64,000 bases of DNA from Taibaiella sp. (GCA_013815385.1 JACDGL010000008.1:1-64000); one strand, 5' to 3'; shown: positions 9,503 to 19,091, numbered from the stretch's first letter. Numbers and translations: made by a program. Notes: generated from the letters alone by a model not told the origin.

Positions 9503-9520
9503 GTCGGCGTCCTCACCAAC
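9503..9520. other. Short hairpin in the repeat region
   Basis: GTCGGCG and CACCAAC pair (with two G-U pairs on the minus strand) around the loop TCCT. It resembles short GTTGGTG...CACCAAC hairpins recalled from other Bacteroidota intergenic regions, but this comparison is from memory only. Confidence 0.3.
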
Positions 9521-9673
9521 ATGCGCTCGCTAAAAATGTCCAATACAAATAGCGTACGAACACCATATCGGATCTAAAACGCTAATCATGTATCCTGTTT
9601 ATAACATTCAAACCCACCATTCTAACATACAATTACCCGGCAGAAGTTTACCCAAAATCCCATGCTGTAGCGC

Positions 9674-9739
9674 ATATTAAATTTCCCCAAATGGAAGTTT
9701 GCGGAAGTTTGAATTACGGCACAGAACTTTGGAGTGGTT
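9674..9739 (+). repeat. 66-bp direct repeat, copy 2
   Basis: Begins ATATTAAATTTCCCCAAATG. It differs from copy 1 at only four positions and has the same orientation, 179 bases downstream. The region between the copies is not repeated. Confidence 0.75.
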
Positions 9740-9797
9740 AAAAGTGAGTTAAACTGCCCCCAGCCTATTTTATTAACAGACCTACCGCCTATTTTTG

Positions 9798-9805
9798 TAC
9801 CTTTG
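9798..9805 (+). promoter_or_regulatory. Putative -7 element for the uppS-bamA-ompH cluster
   Basis: TACCTTTG, identical to the element before citrate synthase, lies 32 bases before the uppS ATG. A -33 TTTG at ideal spacing is not evident, the upstream region being TATTTTATT. Confidence 0.4.
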
Positions 9806-9837
9806 CACACCTTTTATAAGTTGTATTTACCATTTGT

Positions 9838-10599
9838 ATGGATATTTTAGATTCTGTTGACCGCACTAAGCTGCCAAAACATATAGCCATTATTATGGAT
9901 GGCAATGGTCGCTGGGCTAAAGAGCGTGGGCAGGATCGGGTATATGGCCATCACGAAGGTGTCATCAGTGTTCGCGAGGTTGTGAATAACTGTGGCGAGC
10001 TGGGCATCCAATATCTTACACTTTATGCGTTCTCAGCTGAGAACTGGAACCGCCCCAAAGCCGAAGTAGATGCACTGATGGAACTACTGGTAAACACCAT
10101 ACGCAAGGAGGCCGAGGAATTAAAGAAGAACAATGTGCGCATGCACGTTATCGGCGATTTCCAAAGCCTGCCTGCCATATGCCAAAAAGAACTTACCGAA
10201 GCTATAGAGATGACAGCTTCCAATACAGGGCTTAATTTGATCCTTGCGCTTAGCTATAGCTCCCGCCAGGAGATCATCAATGCGGCAAAAAAGATAGCTA
10301 CCGGTATTGCCGGGGGCACTATTGAGGCGGCAAATATCAACGAATCAACTTTCGCTCAATATCTGGATACTGCTAATTTCCCTGATCCTGAATTAATGAT
10401 CCGCACCAGTGGGGAGTATCGTATCAGCAATTACCTGTTATACCAGCTTGCCTACGCAGAGCTCTATTTCACCGATGTACATTGGCCGGAGTTCCGCAAG
10501 CAGCATTTATACGAAGCGCTGGTAAATTATCAGCAGCGCGAACGCCGTTTTGGCAAAACAAGTGAACAAATACAAACGAATACAGCCCAGCATGCATAA
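9838..10599 (+). CDS. uppS: Isoprenyl transferase (undecaprenyl diphosphate synthase)
   Basis: Cis-prenyltransferase that builds undecaprenyl diphosphate, the lipid carrier for peptidoglycan and surface glycans, at the cytoplasmic face of the inner membrane. 253 residues, the normal length. Motifs: IIMDGNGRWA with catalytic D21, FSAENWNRP, and RTSGEYRISNYLLYQLAYAE. Its last eight bases overlap the bamA start (ATGCATAA), implying translational coupling. It is the first gene of a plus-strand envelope-biogenesis cluster with bamA and two skp-like genes. Confidence 0.96.
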   Translation: MDILDSVDRTKLPKHIAIIMDGNGRWAKERGQDRVYGHHEGVISVREVVNNCGELGIQYLTLYAFSAENWNRPKAEVDALMELLVNTIRKEAEELKKNNVRMHVIGDFQSLPAICQKELTEAIEMTASNTGLNLILALSYSSRQEIINAAKKIATGIAGGTIEAANINESTFAQYLDTANFPDPELMIRTSGEYRISNYLLYQLAYAELYFTDVHWPEFRKQHLYEALVNYQQRERRFGKTSEQIQTNTAQHA

Positions 10600-13249
10600 A
10601 CACAACTTGCGTAATATTTTTTTACTGTTTTGCAGTTTACTTAGTTCCTATATAGCAGTGGCCCAGGTGGGCAGGGGTGGTAGTTCAGGGTTAGGAAGCA
10701 GAATGATGCAATCGGAAGCGGCCAAGCCATCAGAGTATCTGATAGGTGGTATTACGGTTACCGGTATCCGCTATCTCGATCAGGATCTGCTTATAGCGGT
10801 CACTGGTCTTACTATTGGCCAAAAGATCCGTGTACCTAATGATGAAGCGCTTGCCAAGGCTATCCGTAACCTGTGGAAGCAGGAACTGTTTTCTAATGTC
10901 GGCATTACCGTTACTAAGTATATAGGTGATAAGGTTTTTCTTAGTATCAATGTAGAGGAGCGTGCCCGGTTAAATAAGTACAATTTTAAAGGGATCAAGG
11001 CAAGCGAGGCCAAAGAATTGAAAGATAAGTTGCTGATGGTAAAGGGCCGCGTGGTAACAGATGCTACAAAAAAAGAATCAATAGTGCGTATCCAGAAGTT
11101 TTATATGGATAAGGGCTACGGACGTGTGCAGGTAACTGTGCGCGAAAAGGTGGATACGAGCGCCGTAAATTCTGTAATGCTTACGTTTATTATAAACAAG
11201 GGCAATAAAACACACATCAACCAGATAAATGTTAGTGGTAATAAATACGCCGCCGAAGACAGGTTAAAGAAAACACTGAAATCTACTAAGGAAATGGCTC
11301 GTATTTCATTGTATCCGGCCGATGAAAAAAGTGTATACAAGCAAAACGGGCATTCATTCAGCAATTACATGAGTGATTGGGGCTTCCTTTCTCCTTCTAA
11401 GACATTAGAGGCATTAAATCCTTATTTCCGCCCAAATTTCTTTTCCTCATCCAAGTACAATCCTGAAAAATTTGAAGAAGATAAGCAGTCGCTGGTGGCT
11501 TATTATAATACATTGGGTTACCGCGATGCTGCCGTAGTAGCTGATACCGTTTACCCAGTGCAGAATGGGAATATCAATATCGATATCAAGATAAAAGAGG
11601 GTAACCGTTATTACTTTGGTGATATTAGCTGGAAGGGTAATACCAAATATAGTACAGAAGTACTATCACGTATCCTGAATATCAAGAAAGGTGACGTTTA
11701 CAACCAGGAGCTCTTAGAAAAGCGTATGGGCCGTCAGTTAAGCCCGGAAGGTGGTGAAGATATCAGCAGTCTATATATGGATGATGGTTACCTGTTCTTT
11801 AATATAGATCCGGTTGAAGTATCTATTCACAACGATACGATCAATTATGAAATGCGCATTACCGAAGGCGCGCAGGCCACTATAAAAAATATAACCATTG
11901 CCGGTAATGAGCGTACCAATGAGCATGTTATCCGAAGGGAGCTACGCACAGTGCCGGGTAATAAATTCAGCCGTTCAGATCTGATCCGTTCCCAGCGCGA
12001 AATAGCCAGCCTCGGTTTCTTTGACCAGGAAAAAATTGGTATCCAGCCTAAACCGCACCCCGAAGATGGTACAGTGGATATAGAATATACTGTAGTAGAA
12101 AAATCAAGCGACCAGTTGCAGTTATCAGCCGGATTTGGCGGTGGGGTCAATTTCTATGGTAATATAGGGGTGGTATTCAGCAACTTTTCTATCAGGAATA
12201 TTTTCCATCCTAAAACATGGGATCCATTGCCTGTTGGTGATGGGCAGAAATTCTCGCTCAATTATTCGTCCAATGGGGCCTATTATAATGCATTCAGCTC
12301 TTCATTTACAGAGCCATGGCTAGGTGGTCACAAACCCAATGCGCTGACTACCAGTTTCACTTACAGCAAGTATTCCGGTGCCGCTGTGGGTAGCGATCCT
12401 AACTCCTCATTCCTGCGTGTAGTAGGAGGAGGTATTTCGCTTAGTCGCCGTCTCAAATGGCCCGATGATTTCTTTGTGTTGTCTTATGGTTTGTATTACA
12501 ATAATTATCGCCTTAAGAATTATGCGCTGGTATCTAACTTTACAGATGGGTACAGCAATAACCTGTATGCAAAAATAACGCTTGCCCGTTCTTCCATTGA
12601 TCAGCCATTGTATCCGCGTAGTGGTTCCAATATAAGTTTATCGTTCCAGTTCACCCCACCCTACAGTGCATTTAGCAATGAGGATTACAGTTCAGAAACA
12701 TCCAATCAGAAATATAAGTGGATCGAGTATCATAAATATCGGTTCACCGCAGACTGGTATCAGCGTATATCCGGTAATCTGGTGCTAAAACTGAGTACCA
12801 AGTACGGTGTCTTGGGCTATTATAATAATGCCATAGGGTACTCGCCGTTCGAGCGTTTCCAGTTGGGTGGCGATGGCCTTTCCGGTTTCTCCTACTTCAT
12901 AGGCAGGGATATAATTTCACAGCGTGGTTATGATATTTACATACAGGACGCTACTATATTCAATAAATACAGTGCAGAACTAAGGTATCCATTCTCCCTT
13001 AGCCCTACTGCCACTATCTATGGTTTGGTATTTGCAGATGCTGCTAATGCATGGCACACCTTCGATCAGTACAATCCTTTCCAACTAAACAGGGATGCCG
13101 GTGTAGGTGTGCGTATCTTCCTTCCTATGTTCGGCCTTCTGGGGCTCGATTATGGCATAGGGTTTGATAAATATAATCCGCAGGCAGGTGTAACGGGTAT
13201 TAAAGGATTAGCTAAGTTTACATTCATGCTCGGTTTTGAGCCTGAATAA
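10592..13249 (+). CDS. bamA: Outer membrane protein assembly factor BamA
   Basis: Core of the machine that folds beta-barrel proteins into the outer membrane. From the ATG at 10592, chosen because it heads a signal peptide (MHKHNLRNIFLLFC...AVAQ), the protein has 885 residues. Periplasmic POTRA domains fill about residues 45-490 (for example YLIGGITVTGIRYLDQD, INQINVSGNKYAAEDRL, IKNITIAGNERTNEHVIRRE). The C-terminal Omp85 barrel shows FTEPWLGGHKPNAL, the FQLGGDGLSGFSYF strand and an L6-type QRGY (usual (V/I)RG(F/Y)). A low-complexity glycine/serine stretch follows the signal peptide. The start overlaps the uppS end by eight bases; two ompH genes follow. Confidence 0.95.
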   Translation: MHKHNLRNIFLLFCSLLSSYIAVAQVGRGGSSGLGSRMMQSEAAKPSEYLIGGITVTGIRYLDQDLLIAVTGLTIGQKIRVPNDEALAKAIRNLWKQELFSNVGITVTKYIGDKVFLSINVEERARLNKYNFKGIKASEAKELKDKLLMVKGRVVTDATKKESIVRIQKFYMDKGYGRVQVTVREKVDTSAVNSVMLTFIINKGNKTHINQINVSGNKYAAEDRLKKTLKSTKEMARISLYPADEKSVYKQNGHSFSNYMSDWGFLSPSKTLEALNPYFRPNFFSSSKYNPEKFEEDKQSLVAYYNTLGYRDAAVVADTVYPVQNGNINIDIKIKEGNRYYFGDISWKGNTKYSTEVLSRILNIKKGDVYNQELLEKRMGRQLSPEGGEDISSLYMDDGYLFFNIDPVEVSIHNDTINYEMRITEGAQATIKNITIAGNERTNEHVIRRELRTVPGNKFSRSDLIRSQREIASLGFFDQEKIGIQPKPHPEDGTVDIEYTVVEKSSDQLQLSAGFGGGVNFYGNIGVVFSNFSIRNIFHPKTWDPLPVGDGQKFSLNYSSNGAYYNAFSSSFTEPWLGGHKPNALTTSFTYSKYSGAAVGSDPNSSFLRVVGGGISLSRRLKWPDDFFVLSYGLYYNNYRLKNYALVSNFTDGYSNNLYAKITLARSSIDQPLYPRSGSNISLSFQFTPPYSAFSNEDYSSETSNQKYKWIEYHKYRFTADWYQRISGNLVLKLSTKYGVLGYYNNAIGYSPFERFQLGGDGLSGFSYFIGRDIISQRGYDIYIQDATIFNKYSAELRYPFSLSPTATIYGLVFADAANAWHTFDQYNPFQLNRDAGVGVRIFLPMFGLLGLDYGIGFDKYNPQAGVTGIKGLAKFTFMLGFEPE

Positions 13250-13290
13250 TAATATATTGTTTGCAGAAAACTATCTAAAAAGTGATTATT

Positions 13291-13806
13291 ATGAAAAAGA
13301 TACTTCTCAGCATTATGCTTATTGCCTCATTTGCTATTACCGTAAATGCGCAGCATTACTGCATTATCGATTCCAAGTATATACTGGATAAGGTGGTTGA
13401 TTACAAAGATGCACAAACACGGCTCGATGCACAGTCTAAGAGCTGGCAGGAAGAGATAGACAAGCGCATGCAGGAGGTAGACCGTATGTATAAAGCCTAC
13501 CAGGCAGAACGTCCAATGCTTTCTGATGACATGAGAAAAACCCGTGAGGATGAAATAGTGGCCAAGGAAAAAACTGCCAAAGATATGCAGAAGCAACGCT
13601 TTGGCTATGAAGGTGACCTGTTTAAAAAACGCCAGGAACTCGTAAAACCCATACAGGATAAGGTATACAATGCAGTGCAGAAGATGGCATCCAACCGAGG
13701 GTTCGACCTGGTGCTGGATAAAGCAGGAGGGGTAACACTATTTTATGCCGATCCTAAGCTGGACCGTAGCGATGATGTTTTAAAATTACTTGGAATAAAT
13801 AAATAA
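13291..13806 (+). CDS. OmpH/Skp-family periplasmic chaperone (first copy)
   Basis: 171 residues from the ATG at 13291; a GTG nine bases earlier is in frame, but the ATG heads the signal peptide MKKILLSIMLIASFAITVNAQ. The rest is a long charged coiled coil (about 45-120) flanked by the Skp body strands YCIIDSKYILDKV and GFDLVLDKAGGVTLFYADP. Skp proteins hold unfolded outer-membrane proteins on their way to BamA. Placement 41 bases after bamA and before a second homologue is typical of Bacteroidota. Confidence 0.9.
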   Translation: MKKILLSIMLIASFAITVNAQHYCIIDSKYILDKVVDYKDAQTRLDAQSKSWQEEIDKRMQEVDRMYKAYQAERPMLSDDMRKTREDEIVAKEKTAKDMQKQRFGYEGDLFKKRQELVKPIQDKVYNAVQKMASNRGFDLVLDKAGGVTLFYADPKLDRSDDVLKLLGINK

Positions 13807-13852
13807 TGGCATTTACTTTGCAAACTGAAAATTTAAAATTTAAAATACGATA

Positions 13853-14362
13853 ATGAAAAAAATAGTTCTGTTTTTGGCCATAGGATTGTGTAGCACAAGT
13901 GCTCTCTTTGCCCAGGCTACCAAATTTGGTTACATCAATTCTTCTGAGTTGCTGGTGTCTATGCCCGAAAAAGCAAAGGCGGATACGATCATGTCTAAAT
14001 ATGAAAAGTCTTTTCAGTCAGCGCTTGAAGCGATGCAGAAAGAAGGCCAGGCAAAAGTACAGCAGTATACTGCCCAGGAAAAGACGCTCAGCGATGCTAT
14101 GAAGGAAGTAAAGCAAAAAGAAATTCAGGACCTCCAGGGTCGTATAGAAGGCCTGCAGCAGAGCGCCCAGGAAAAAATAGCACAGAAAAAACAGGAAACT
14201 TATGGCCCCATCCTTGAAAAAGCTGATAAAGCCATAAAAGAAGTAGCTAAGGAAAAGAATTATGATTACGTTTTCGACAGCAGCGCAGGAGCGCTCCTGT
14301 ATGCTAAGGAATCAGATAATATACTACCGCTCGTAAAAGCAAAATTGGGTATTATTAAGTAG
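13853..14362 (+). CDS. OmpH/Skp-family periplasmic chaperone (second copy)
   Basis: 169 residues: signal peptide MKKIVLFLAIGLCSTSALFAQ, then TKFGYINSSELLVSMPE, the classic Skp start after the signal peptide, a glutamine/lysine-rich coiled coil (about 50-125) and the closing YDYVFDSSAGALLYAKESDN. It parallels the gene just upstream and probably arose by duplication; the two may form separate or mixed trimers. A strong hairpin at 14382 ends the cluster. Confidence 0.92.
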   Translation: MKKIVLFLAIGLCSTSALFAQATKFGYINSSELLVSMPEKAKADTIMSKYEKSFQSALEAMQKEGQAKVQQYTAQEKTLSDAMKEVKQKEIQDLQGRIEGLQQSAQEKIAQKKQETYGPILEKADKAIKEVAKEKNYDYVFDSSAGALLYAKESDNILPLVKAKLGIIK

Positions 14363-14381
14363 TCTTAATGAATTGCTTTAA

Positions 14382-14414
14382 ATAAAGATGGGTGCTGATA
14401 GCACCCATCTTTAT
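14382..14414. terminator. Bidirectional hairpin between convergent genes
   Basis: Perfect 14-bp stem (ATAAAGATGGGTGC / GCACCCATCTTTAT, loop TGATA) between the second ompH gene (plus) and the DUF1684 gene (minus). The T tracts are short, but position and stability fit a shared terminator. Confidence 0.7.
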
Positions 14415-14435
14415 TGTTATACAGCTTAGGTCAGA

Positions 14436-15047
14436 TCAGTTCTCATTTACTTGTTTACCGTATAGCTTTTCACCTGCGCGTATCGCCACTTTTATATCAT
14501 TCTCGCTTGGCGGTATCGGGCATGAATATCCGTCTTTAAAAGCACAGTAAGGGTTGTAGCATTTATTGAAATCAATCGTTAGCTCATTGCCGTGTACGTC
14601 GCTGATCTTAAGGTCCAGGTATCTGCCGCCACCAAAGGTTTCCCCATAATTACTTTCATCTGTAAATGGAATAAACAGGTCGTCAGCATATTCCGGTTTG
14701 GATACCAACCCTATATTCTGGTATACATGCAGCACCACCATAGTATCATGTACCCTGAAGGTGACAATACCATACTGTCTGAAGGTTTTATACTTGCCAC
14801 TATGCGTAGCCATAAGAAAGTTCGCAGACTCAGGAGTAGGAACAAAAGCACCTTTAAATCTATAGCTGATATCAGGCGCGTAAAAGCGCAGATACGCTGT
14901 ATCATCTGCCTTTAGCGGACTCCTGGCATCTGTAAGAAAATCCTGTTTATAATGTTTCCTGAAGGCGGCAATACTATCCTCGTAAGGCTGCGCATAGCAA
15001 ACAGAAGTAAGAAAAGCAAGCAGGTTGATCAGTAATATTCTCTTCAT
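14436..15047 (-). CDS. DUF1684 family secreted protein
   Basis: 203 residues with a signal peptide ([20 protein letters not shown]). The body carries the DUF1684 signature: FGGGRYLDL, DFNKCYNPYCAF, YSCPIPPSEN and a final IRAGEKLYG. The family has a flavin-reductase-like split-barrel appearance but no established function. Its ATG overlaps the lysS stop by one base (TGATG), so it is translated from the lysS transcript; a functional link to lysyl-tRNA synthetase is not known. Confidence 0.85.
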   Translation of the reverse strand: MKRILLINLLAFLTSVCYAQPYEDSIAAFRKHYKQDFLTDARSPLKADDTAYLRFYAPDISYRFKGAFVPTPESANFLMATHSGKYKTFRQYGIVTFRVHDTMVVLHVYQNIGLVSKPEYADDLFIPFTDESNYGETFGGGRYLDLKISDVHGNELTIDFNKCYNPYCAFKDGYSCPIPPSENDIKVAIRAGEKLYGKQVNEN

Positions 15048-16567
15048 CAGTTAGCATTTCGTTCGGGTCTCATCTGCGGGAATAGCATTACATCCTGTAT
15101 TGATGACTGCCCGGTTAATAACATAGCCAGCCTTTCTATCCCAATACCTATACCGGCTGTAGGAGGCATACCATATTCCAAAGCTCTTAGAAAATCATAA
15201 TCTATGAACATAGCCTCCTCATCGCCACGCTCCATTAATTTAGCCTGCTCTTCAAATCGTTCCCTCTGGTCTATAGGATCGTTTAATTCACTATAGGCAT
15301 TTGCTATCTCTTTACCGTTTATTATCAGCTCAAAACGTTCCACAAGCCCAGGTTTATCCCTGTGTTTTTTAGTAAGAGGGCTCATCTCTATGGGATAGTC
15401 GATTATAAATGTTGGCTGTATATAATTTGCCTCACACTTACCCCCAAATATTTCATCTATCAGTTTCCCTTTACCCATTGAGTTATCAACCTGTATATGT
15501 AACTGCCTACAGATATCTCTCAGCCCAGCTTCATCCATATTGCTGATATCATAGCCTGTGTGTTCCTTTATAGCGTCGTAGATACTTATCCTCTTGTACG
15601 GCGCCTTAAAATCGATCTCCTTGCCATCAATTGTGGATAGTGAGCTGTCATTTGTAGCTATGGCGGTTTGCTCCAGCATCTGCTCTGTGACTTCCATCAT
15701 CCATAAGTAATCCTTGTAGGCTACATAGAACTCAAGTATAGTAAACTCAGGATTATGGGTCCTATCCATTCCTTCATTTCTGAAGTTGCGGCTAAATTCA
15801 TATACCCACTCGAAACCACCTACAATCAGGCGTTTAAGGTATAGCTCATTGGCAATACGCAGGTACAAGGGTATATCAAGCGCGTTATGATGAGTAATAA
15901 AAGGCCTTGCTATAGCCCCTCCAGGTATATTCTGCAATACAGGTGTATCCACCTCCAGCCCACCCCGCTCATTCAGGAAGGCCCTGATAGCATTTTTCAT
16001 TTTGGTTATCCTGATGAAAGTATCACGCACACCGGGGTTTACTATAAGATCTGCATAGCGCTGCCTGTATTTAAACTCGGGGTCTGTAACTGCATCAAAT
16101 ACTTCTCCATCCTTTTCCTTTATTACCGGCATAGGATGCAGTGCTTTAGTGAGCAAAGTAAACTGCTCTACATGTATAGATATTTCACCTGTCTTTGTAG
16201 TAAAAACAAATCCTTTGATACCTATTATGTCACCAAGATCAAGCAGCTTTTTCCAGATAGTATTATATAAGGTTTTGTCTTCTCCAGGGCATATATCGTC
16301 GCGGCGTATATAGATCTGTATGCGACTGGTGCTATCCTGCAATACAGCAAAGTTGGCCTTGCCCATATCACGTACACTCATAATACGCCCAGCAAAGGAT
16401 ACATTTTTATAGTCATCCTTATACTCTTCAGTATAGTTGTCCTTTATTTCCTGTGCAGTATGTGTTATTTCAAAGAGTGGCGCAGGGTACGGATCTATAC
16501 CCATTGCCTGTAATTCTTTAAGTTTTTCACGGCGTACTAATTCCTGTTCGCTAAGTGTTGATTGCAT
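15047..16567 (-). CDS. lysS: Lysine--tRNA ligase, class II
   Basis: Charges tRNA-Lys. 506 residues: N-terminal OB-fold anticodon-binding domain (about 55-165, with [21 protein letters not shown]), then the class II catalytic domain with motif 2 ([17 protein letters not shown], about 268-284) and motif 3 ([15 protein letters not shown] near the C-terminus). Length and motifs match the bacterial family. A TATTTTTG -7-like element on the minus strand (16597-16604) sits about 30 bases before the start. The DUF1684 gene is coupled downstream. Confidence 0.97.
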   Translation of the reverse strand: MQSTLSEQELVRREKLKELQAMGIDPYPAPLFEITHTAQEIKDNYTEEYKDDYKNVSFAGRIMSVRDMGKANFAVLQDSTSRIQIYIRRDDICPGEDKTLYNTIWKKLLDLGDIIGIKGFVFTTKTGEISIHVEQFTLLTKALHPMPVIKEKDGEVFDAVTDPEFKYRQRYADLIVNPGVRDTFIRITKMKNAIRAFLNERGGLEVDTPVLQNIPGGAIARPFITHHNALDIPLYLRIANELYLKRLIVGGFEWVYEFSRNFRNEGMDRTHNPEFTILEFYVAYKDYLWMMEVTEQMLEQTAIATNDSSLSTIDGKEIDFKAPYKRISIYDAIKEHTGYDISNMDEAGLRDICRQLHIQVDNSMGKGKLIDEIFGGKCEANYIQPTFIIDYPIEMSPLTKKHRDKPGLVERFELIINGKEIANAYSELNDPIDQRERFEEQAKLMERGDEEAMFIDYDFLRALEYGMPPTAGIGIGIERLAMLLTGQSSIQDVMLFPQMRPERNAN

Positions 16568-16596
16568 GTATTACCTTTTATGTACTTTGGAGTGTG

Positions 16597-16604
16597 CAAA
16601 AATA
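16597..16604 (-). promoter_or_regulatory. Putative -7 element for lysS
   Basis: Minus-strand TATTTTTG fits TAnnTTTG, about 30 bases before the lysS ATG. No matching -33 box at the ideal spacing. Confidence 0.3.
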
Positions 16605-16659
16605 GCTGATTAACTGCGTAGTAGAAAGACATTAGCCTCAATAGTAAAATAACAGGCAA

Positions 16660-17628
16660 TTAATTTACAGAAAGACGAAATAACGCACCATTTTCCCCGC
16701 ACGTCAGCAGATCTCCATTGGGGCATATGGCTATGCTAAGCAATGCATTGTCTGTAAAATGGTCATATTCCATCCAGTGGTGCCCACCATCATCTGTGTG
16801 TATCACTTTGCCATTTTCACCTACAGCCCAGCCATTTAAGTTATCTTTAAATACAATATCATAAAGATGATAACTGGCAAGGGTAATATCATTTCCATTA
16901 CGTAATCTCTGCCAGCTTACGCCTCCATCAGAAGTGTGTAGTATACTTCCGCCATACCCGCATATCCATACCTCATTTTCATTTAATACCTGCATACCTG
17001 TGTAGTTATCATTCCCAACCGGGGTAAGGTAAGACCAGGTTTGGCCTTCATCAATTGTTTTTAATACCCCTCCATAACCTGAGATATATCCTATGCTTGT
17101 ATTTGCCATAATAATATTGTTAAGGCCAAAAGGATAAGCAGTACTTTTTAATACATTCAGATTGCTATCAGTAACCGAGATACTCCCATCTGTCTGAACA
17201 TTTGTGCTGATAAGCAAACCTTTATTTTTGTCAGGAAAGGAAATTCCTACATAGTAAATAGAGGGATTGACTTGCCTTATCTGCCAGGTTTTACCATAAT
17301 TTAAAGAATAAACCACCTCGCCGTTGATGCCTGATAGGTATATTCTACCATCATTTGTAGTTCCTAACCCATATAAGCCCTTGCCAGCAACTGGAAAAGA
17401 ATCTAACTCCCAAGTATATCCCCTATCAACCGATCGTAAGACCTCAGCTCTTGAGAATTTCTCTCCACCTCCTATAATGCAAACACTGTCATTAATAAAC
17501 TTAATATGGTTTAGCCGGGAAGCTGTAAAACTATTAATTTCTGATACTTTTTGCCAATGCAGCAGATCTTTCTTACAACCAGTAAGTAACAGGCATAGGA
17601 TGATAGTGTATGTTATCTTTTTGATCAT
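16660..17628 (-). CDS. YCF48/BNR-repeat lipoprotein
   Basis: 322 residues. Lipobox LLTG-C gives a lipidated C18. The mature protein is a beta-propeller of BNR/YCF48-like repeats, seen as repeated S.D.G.TW turns: SVDRGYTWELD, SLNYGKTWQIR, TIDEGQTWSYL, TSDGGVSWQRL, TDDGGHHWMEY. YCF48 of cyanobacteria assists photosystem II assembly, but in non-phototrophs the family is generic. Its first four bases overlap the end of the upstream GT39-like gene (ATGA), so the two are co-translated; the pairing hints at a surface glycan or cell-envelope role, which is only an inference. Confidence 0.8.
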   Translation of the reverse strand: MIKKITYTIILCLLLTGCKKDLLHWQKVSEINSFTASRLNHIKFINDSVCIIGGGEKFSRAEVLRSVDRGYTWELDSFPVAGKGLYGLGTTNDGRIYLSGINGEVVYSLNYGKTWQIRQVNPSIYYVGISFPDKNKGLLISTNVQTDGSISVTDSNLNVLKSTAYPFGLNNIIMANTSIGYISGYGGVLKTIDEGQTWSYLTPVGNDNYTGMQVLNENEVWICGYGGSILHTSDGGVSWQRLRNGNDITLASYHLYDIVFKDNLNGWAVGENGKVIHTDDGGHHWMEYDHFTDNALLSIAICPNGDLLTCGENGALFRLSVN

Positions 17629-19091
17629 TTCAAGTCTGCTTGCAACTTATATACGCGTAATGTTTCCTTATCAAATATCTTATCTCCCAGATGTTTTTTA
17701 ATTGAAGGGTCATTATCAATAGGACTATCTGTAAATAAGTAGCAAGCACCTTTTGATATATAGTAAGATAGCCTTTCTTCATTTAAACCATTATTGTCAA
17801 ACGCCCAGCCTTTCCTGTCAATGTAATAAAGGAGTATATAATGAGAATCATCATTGCCTACAATACAATAGGCATTTTGGGGAGTAAGTAGCCGAAGTTG
17901 ATCTTTATATTTATAATAAGTCGCATTAAAGCCCGGATCCTCAGTATTCCACCGTGCATCTGCCCTTAAGAATGCAGTTACTGGCAATAACAGCAAGGCG
18001 AAAAAGGATAGATATTGCAAAAAGCGTTGTTTACCCCTTAGCAAATGATAACAACCGTAAGCAACAAGAATAAATATCAATGGTAAAAAAGGAAACAAGT
18101 AATAGTCATGCACCTTACCAATCATATTCATTTCAAAAAGAAAATAGAATACAATGGCACATCCCCACAGCAGAAATATGGGAAAGTAACTATTATTAAA
18201 AGCTTTTCTTTTTAGTAAAAAATATCCTCCTGCAATGAAAAACAATACTGAACCATAATTAATAAGAAGCTCAGGCAAAGTAGATACAACGGTAAATTGA
18301 AGAATATCGAATAGAGTAGCAAAAGTTTCTTTATTGCCTAATATACCCCTGACAATACCATTCCCTCCCCATCCCGGCACTACCTGGATATACCAAATAA
18401 ATGCGGGCAGGAGTGTAACCAAATACAAACTGTATACTAACAACACTTGTTTATATTTATTGGAATCATTCTTTAATAATATGATCCCAAAGACAAAAAA
18501 TGCCACACTATAAAGAACAAAAGGAAGTTTTGTGAGTGTTGCCAAGCCTAATAATAAAGCACTTAAGAGTATATATACAATCCTCTCATTGTTCTTATAT
18601 TGAAATAAGAACACACCACTCCAAATTCCACAGAACAATGCAAAATTATCGGGTAAAGGATTGACAGTGTAGTAATAAAATACCGGCGAAAAATTGAACG
18701 TCCATGCTGCTATTACTGCTAAAATCCTATTTTTAAAGATAGCATTGCACAGGAAAAACATACCAAATACTGAACCTATGCCAATTAAAAACGTGAGAAT
18801 ACGGCTGATAATGATATAGTTGCCGAATATTTTATAGAAGAGGGCAAAAAGCCACTGCATAACAGGGAACTCCATTTTGAATATGCGGTTGGTATCAGCC
18901 CTATCATTGATGCGGGGATGAAGGATATTATTATCCTCTTTATAAAAGTTATTGATAACCGTTTGCGTCTGTGTTTGCCGCCATACATGGTAACCGATCA
19001 GATCGAGCCTGAAAACATGAAGATGCATAACAAGGCTTAGAAGGGGTATAAGTAAGAGTATTTTTTTATAATGCCTATGTATGAAATTCAC
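17625..19091 (-). CDS. GT39-like membrane glycosyltransferase
   Basis: 488 residues with about 11 hydrophobic spans. The layout is that of the ArnT/PMT (GT39, GT-C) superfamily: an N-terminal helix, then a periplasmic loop with LDLIGYHVWRQTQTQTV, followed by many membrane helices and a short C-terminal soluble tail. Such enzymes move a sugar from a polyprenyl-phosphate donor to lipid or protein on the periplasmic side. The acidic catalytic DE pair typical of GT39 is not evident in the first loop, so donor and acceptor are undefined. Overlaps the YCF48-like gene by four bases. Confidence 0.7.
   Translation of the reverse strand: MNFIHRHYKKILLLIPLLSLVMHLHVFRLDLIGYHVWRQTQTQTVINNFYKEDNNILHPRINDRADTNRIFKMEFPVMQWLFALFYKIFGNYIIISRILTFLIGIGSVFGMFFLCNAIFKNRILAVIAAWTFNFSPVFYYYTVNPLPDNFALFCGIWSGVFLFQYKNNERIVYILLSALLLGLATLTKLPFVLYSVAFFVFGIILLKNDSNKYKQVLLVYSLYLVTLLPAFIWYIQVVPGWGGNGIVRGILGNKETFATLFDILQFTVVSTLPELLINYGSVLFFIAGGYFLLKRKAFNNSYFPIFLLWGCAIVFYFLFEMNMIGKVHDYYLFPFLPLIFILVAYGCYHLLRGKQRFLQYLSFFALLLLPVTAFLRADARWNTEDPGFNATYYKYKDQLRLLTPQNAYCIVGNDDSHYILLYYIDRKGWAFDNNGLNEERLSYYISKGACYLFTDSPIDNDPSIKKHLGDKIFDKETLRVYKLQADLK

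Larger units (their letters stand above)
9026..9797. other. Gene-free stretch carrying repeat copies
   Basis: About 770 bases between the T9SS protein and uppS with no credible gene on either strand: the open frames are short, have no signal or family motif, and run through the repeats. It holds a 13-bp inverted repeat at 9366-9405, two 66-base direct repeats (9429-9494 and 9674-9739) and a small hairpin at 9503-9520 (GTCGGCG / CACCAAC arms). The uppS promoter lies at its end. Confidence 0.6.

Noticed and set aside
9622-9810. Minus-strand open frame across repeat copy 2
   Set aside because: Also composed of repeat sequence, and overlaps the uppS promoter; no coding evidence.
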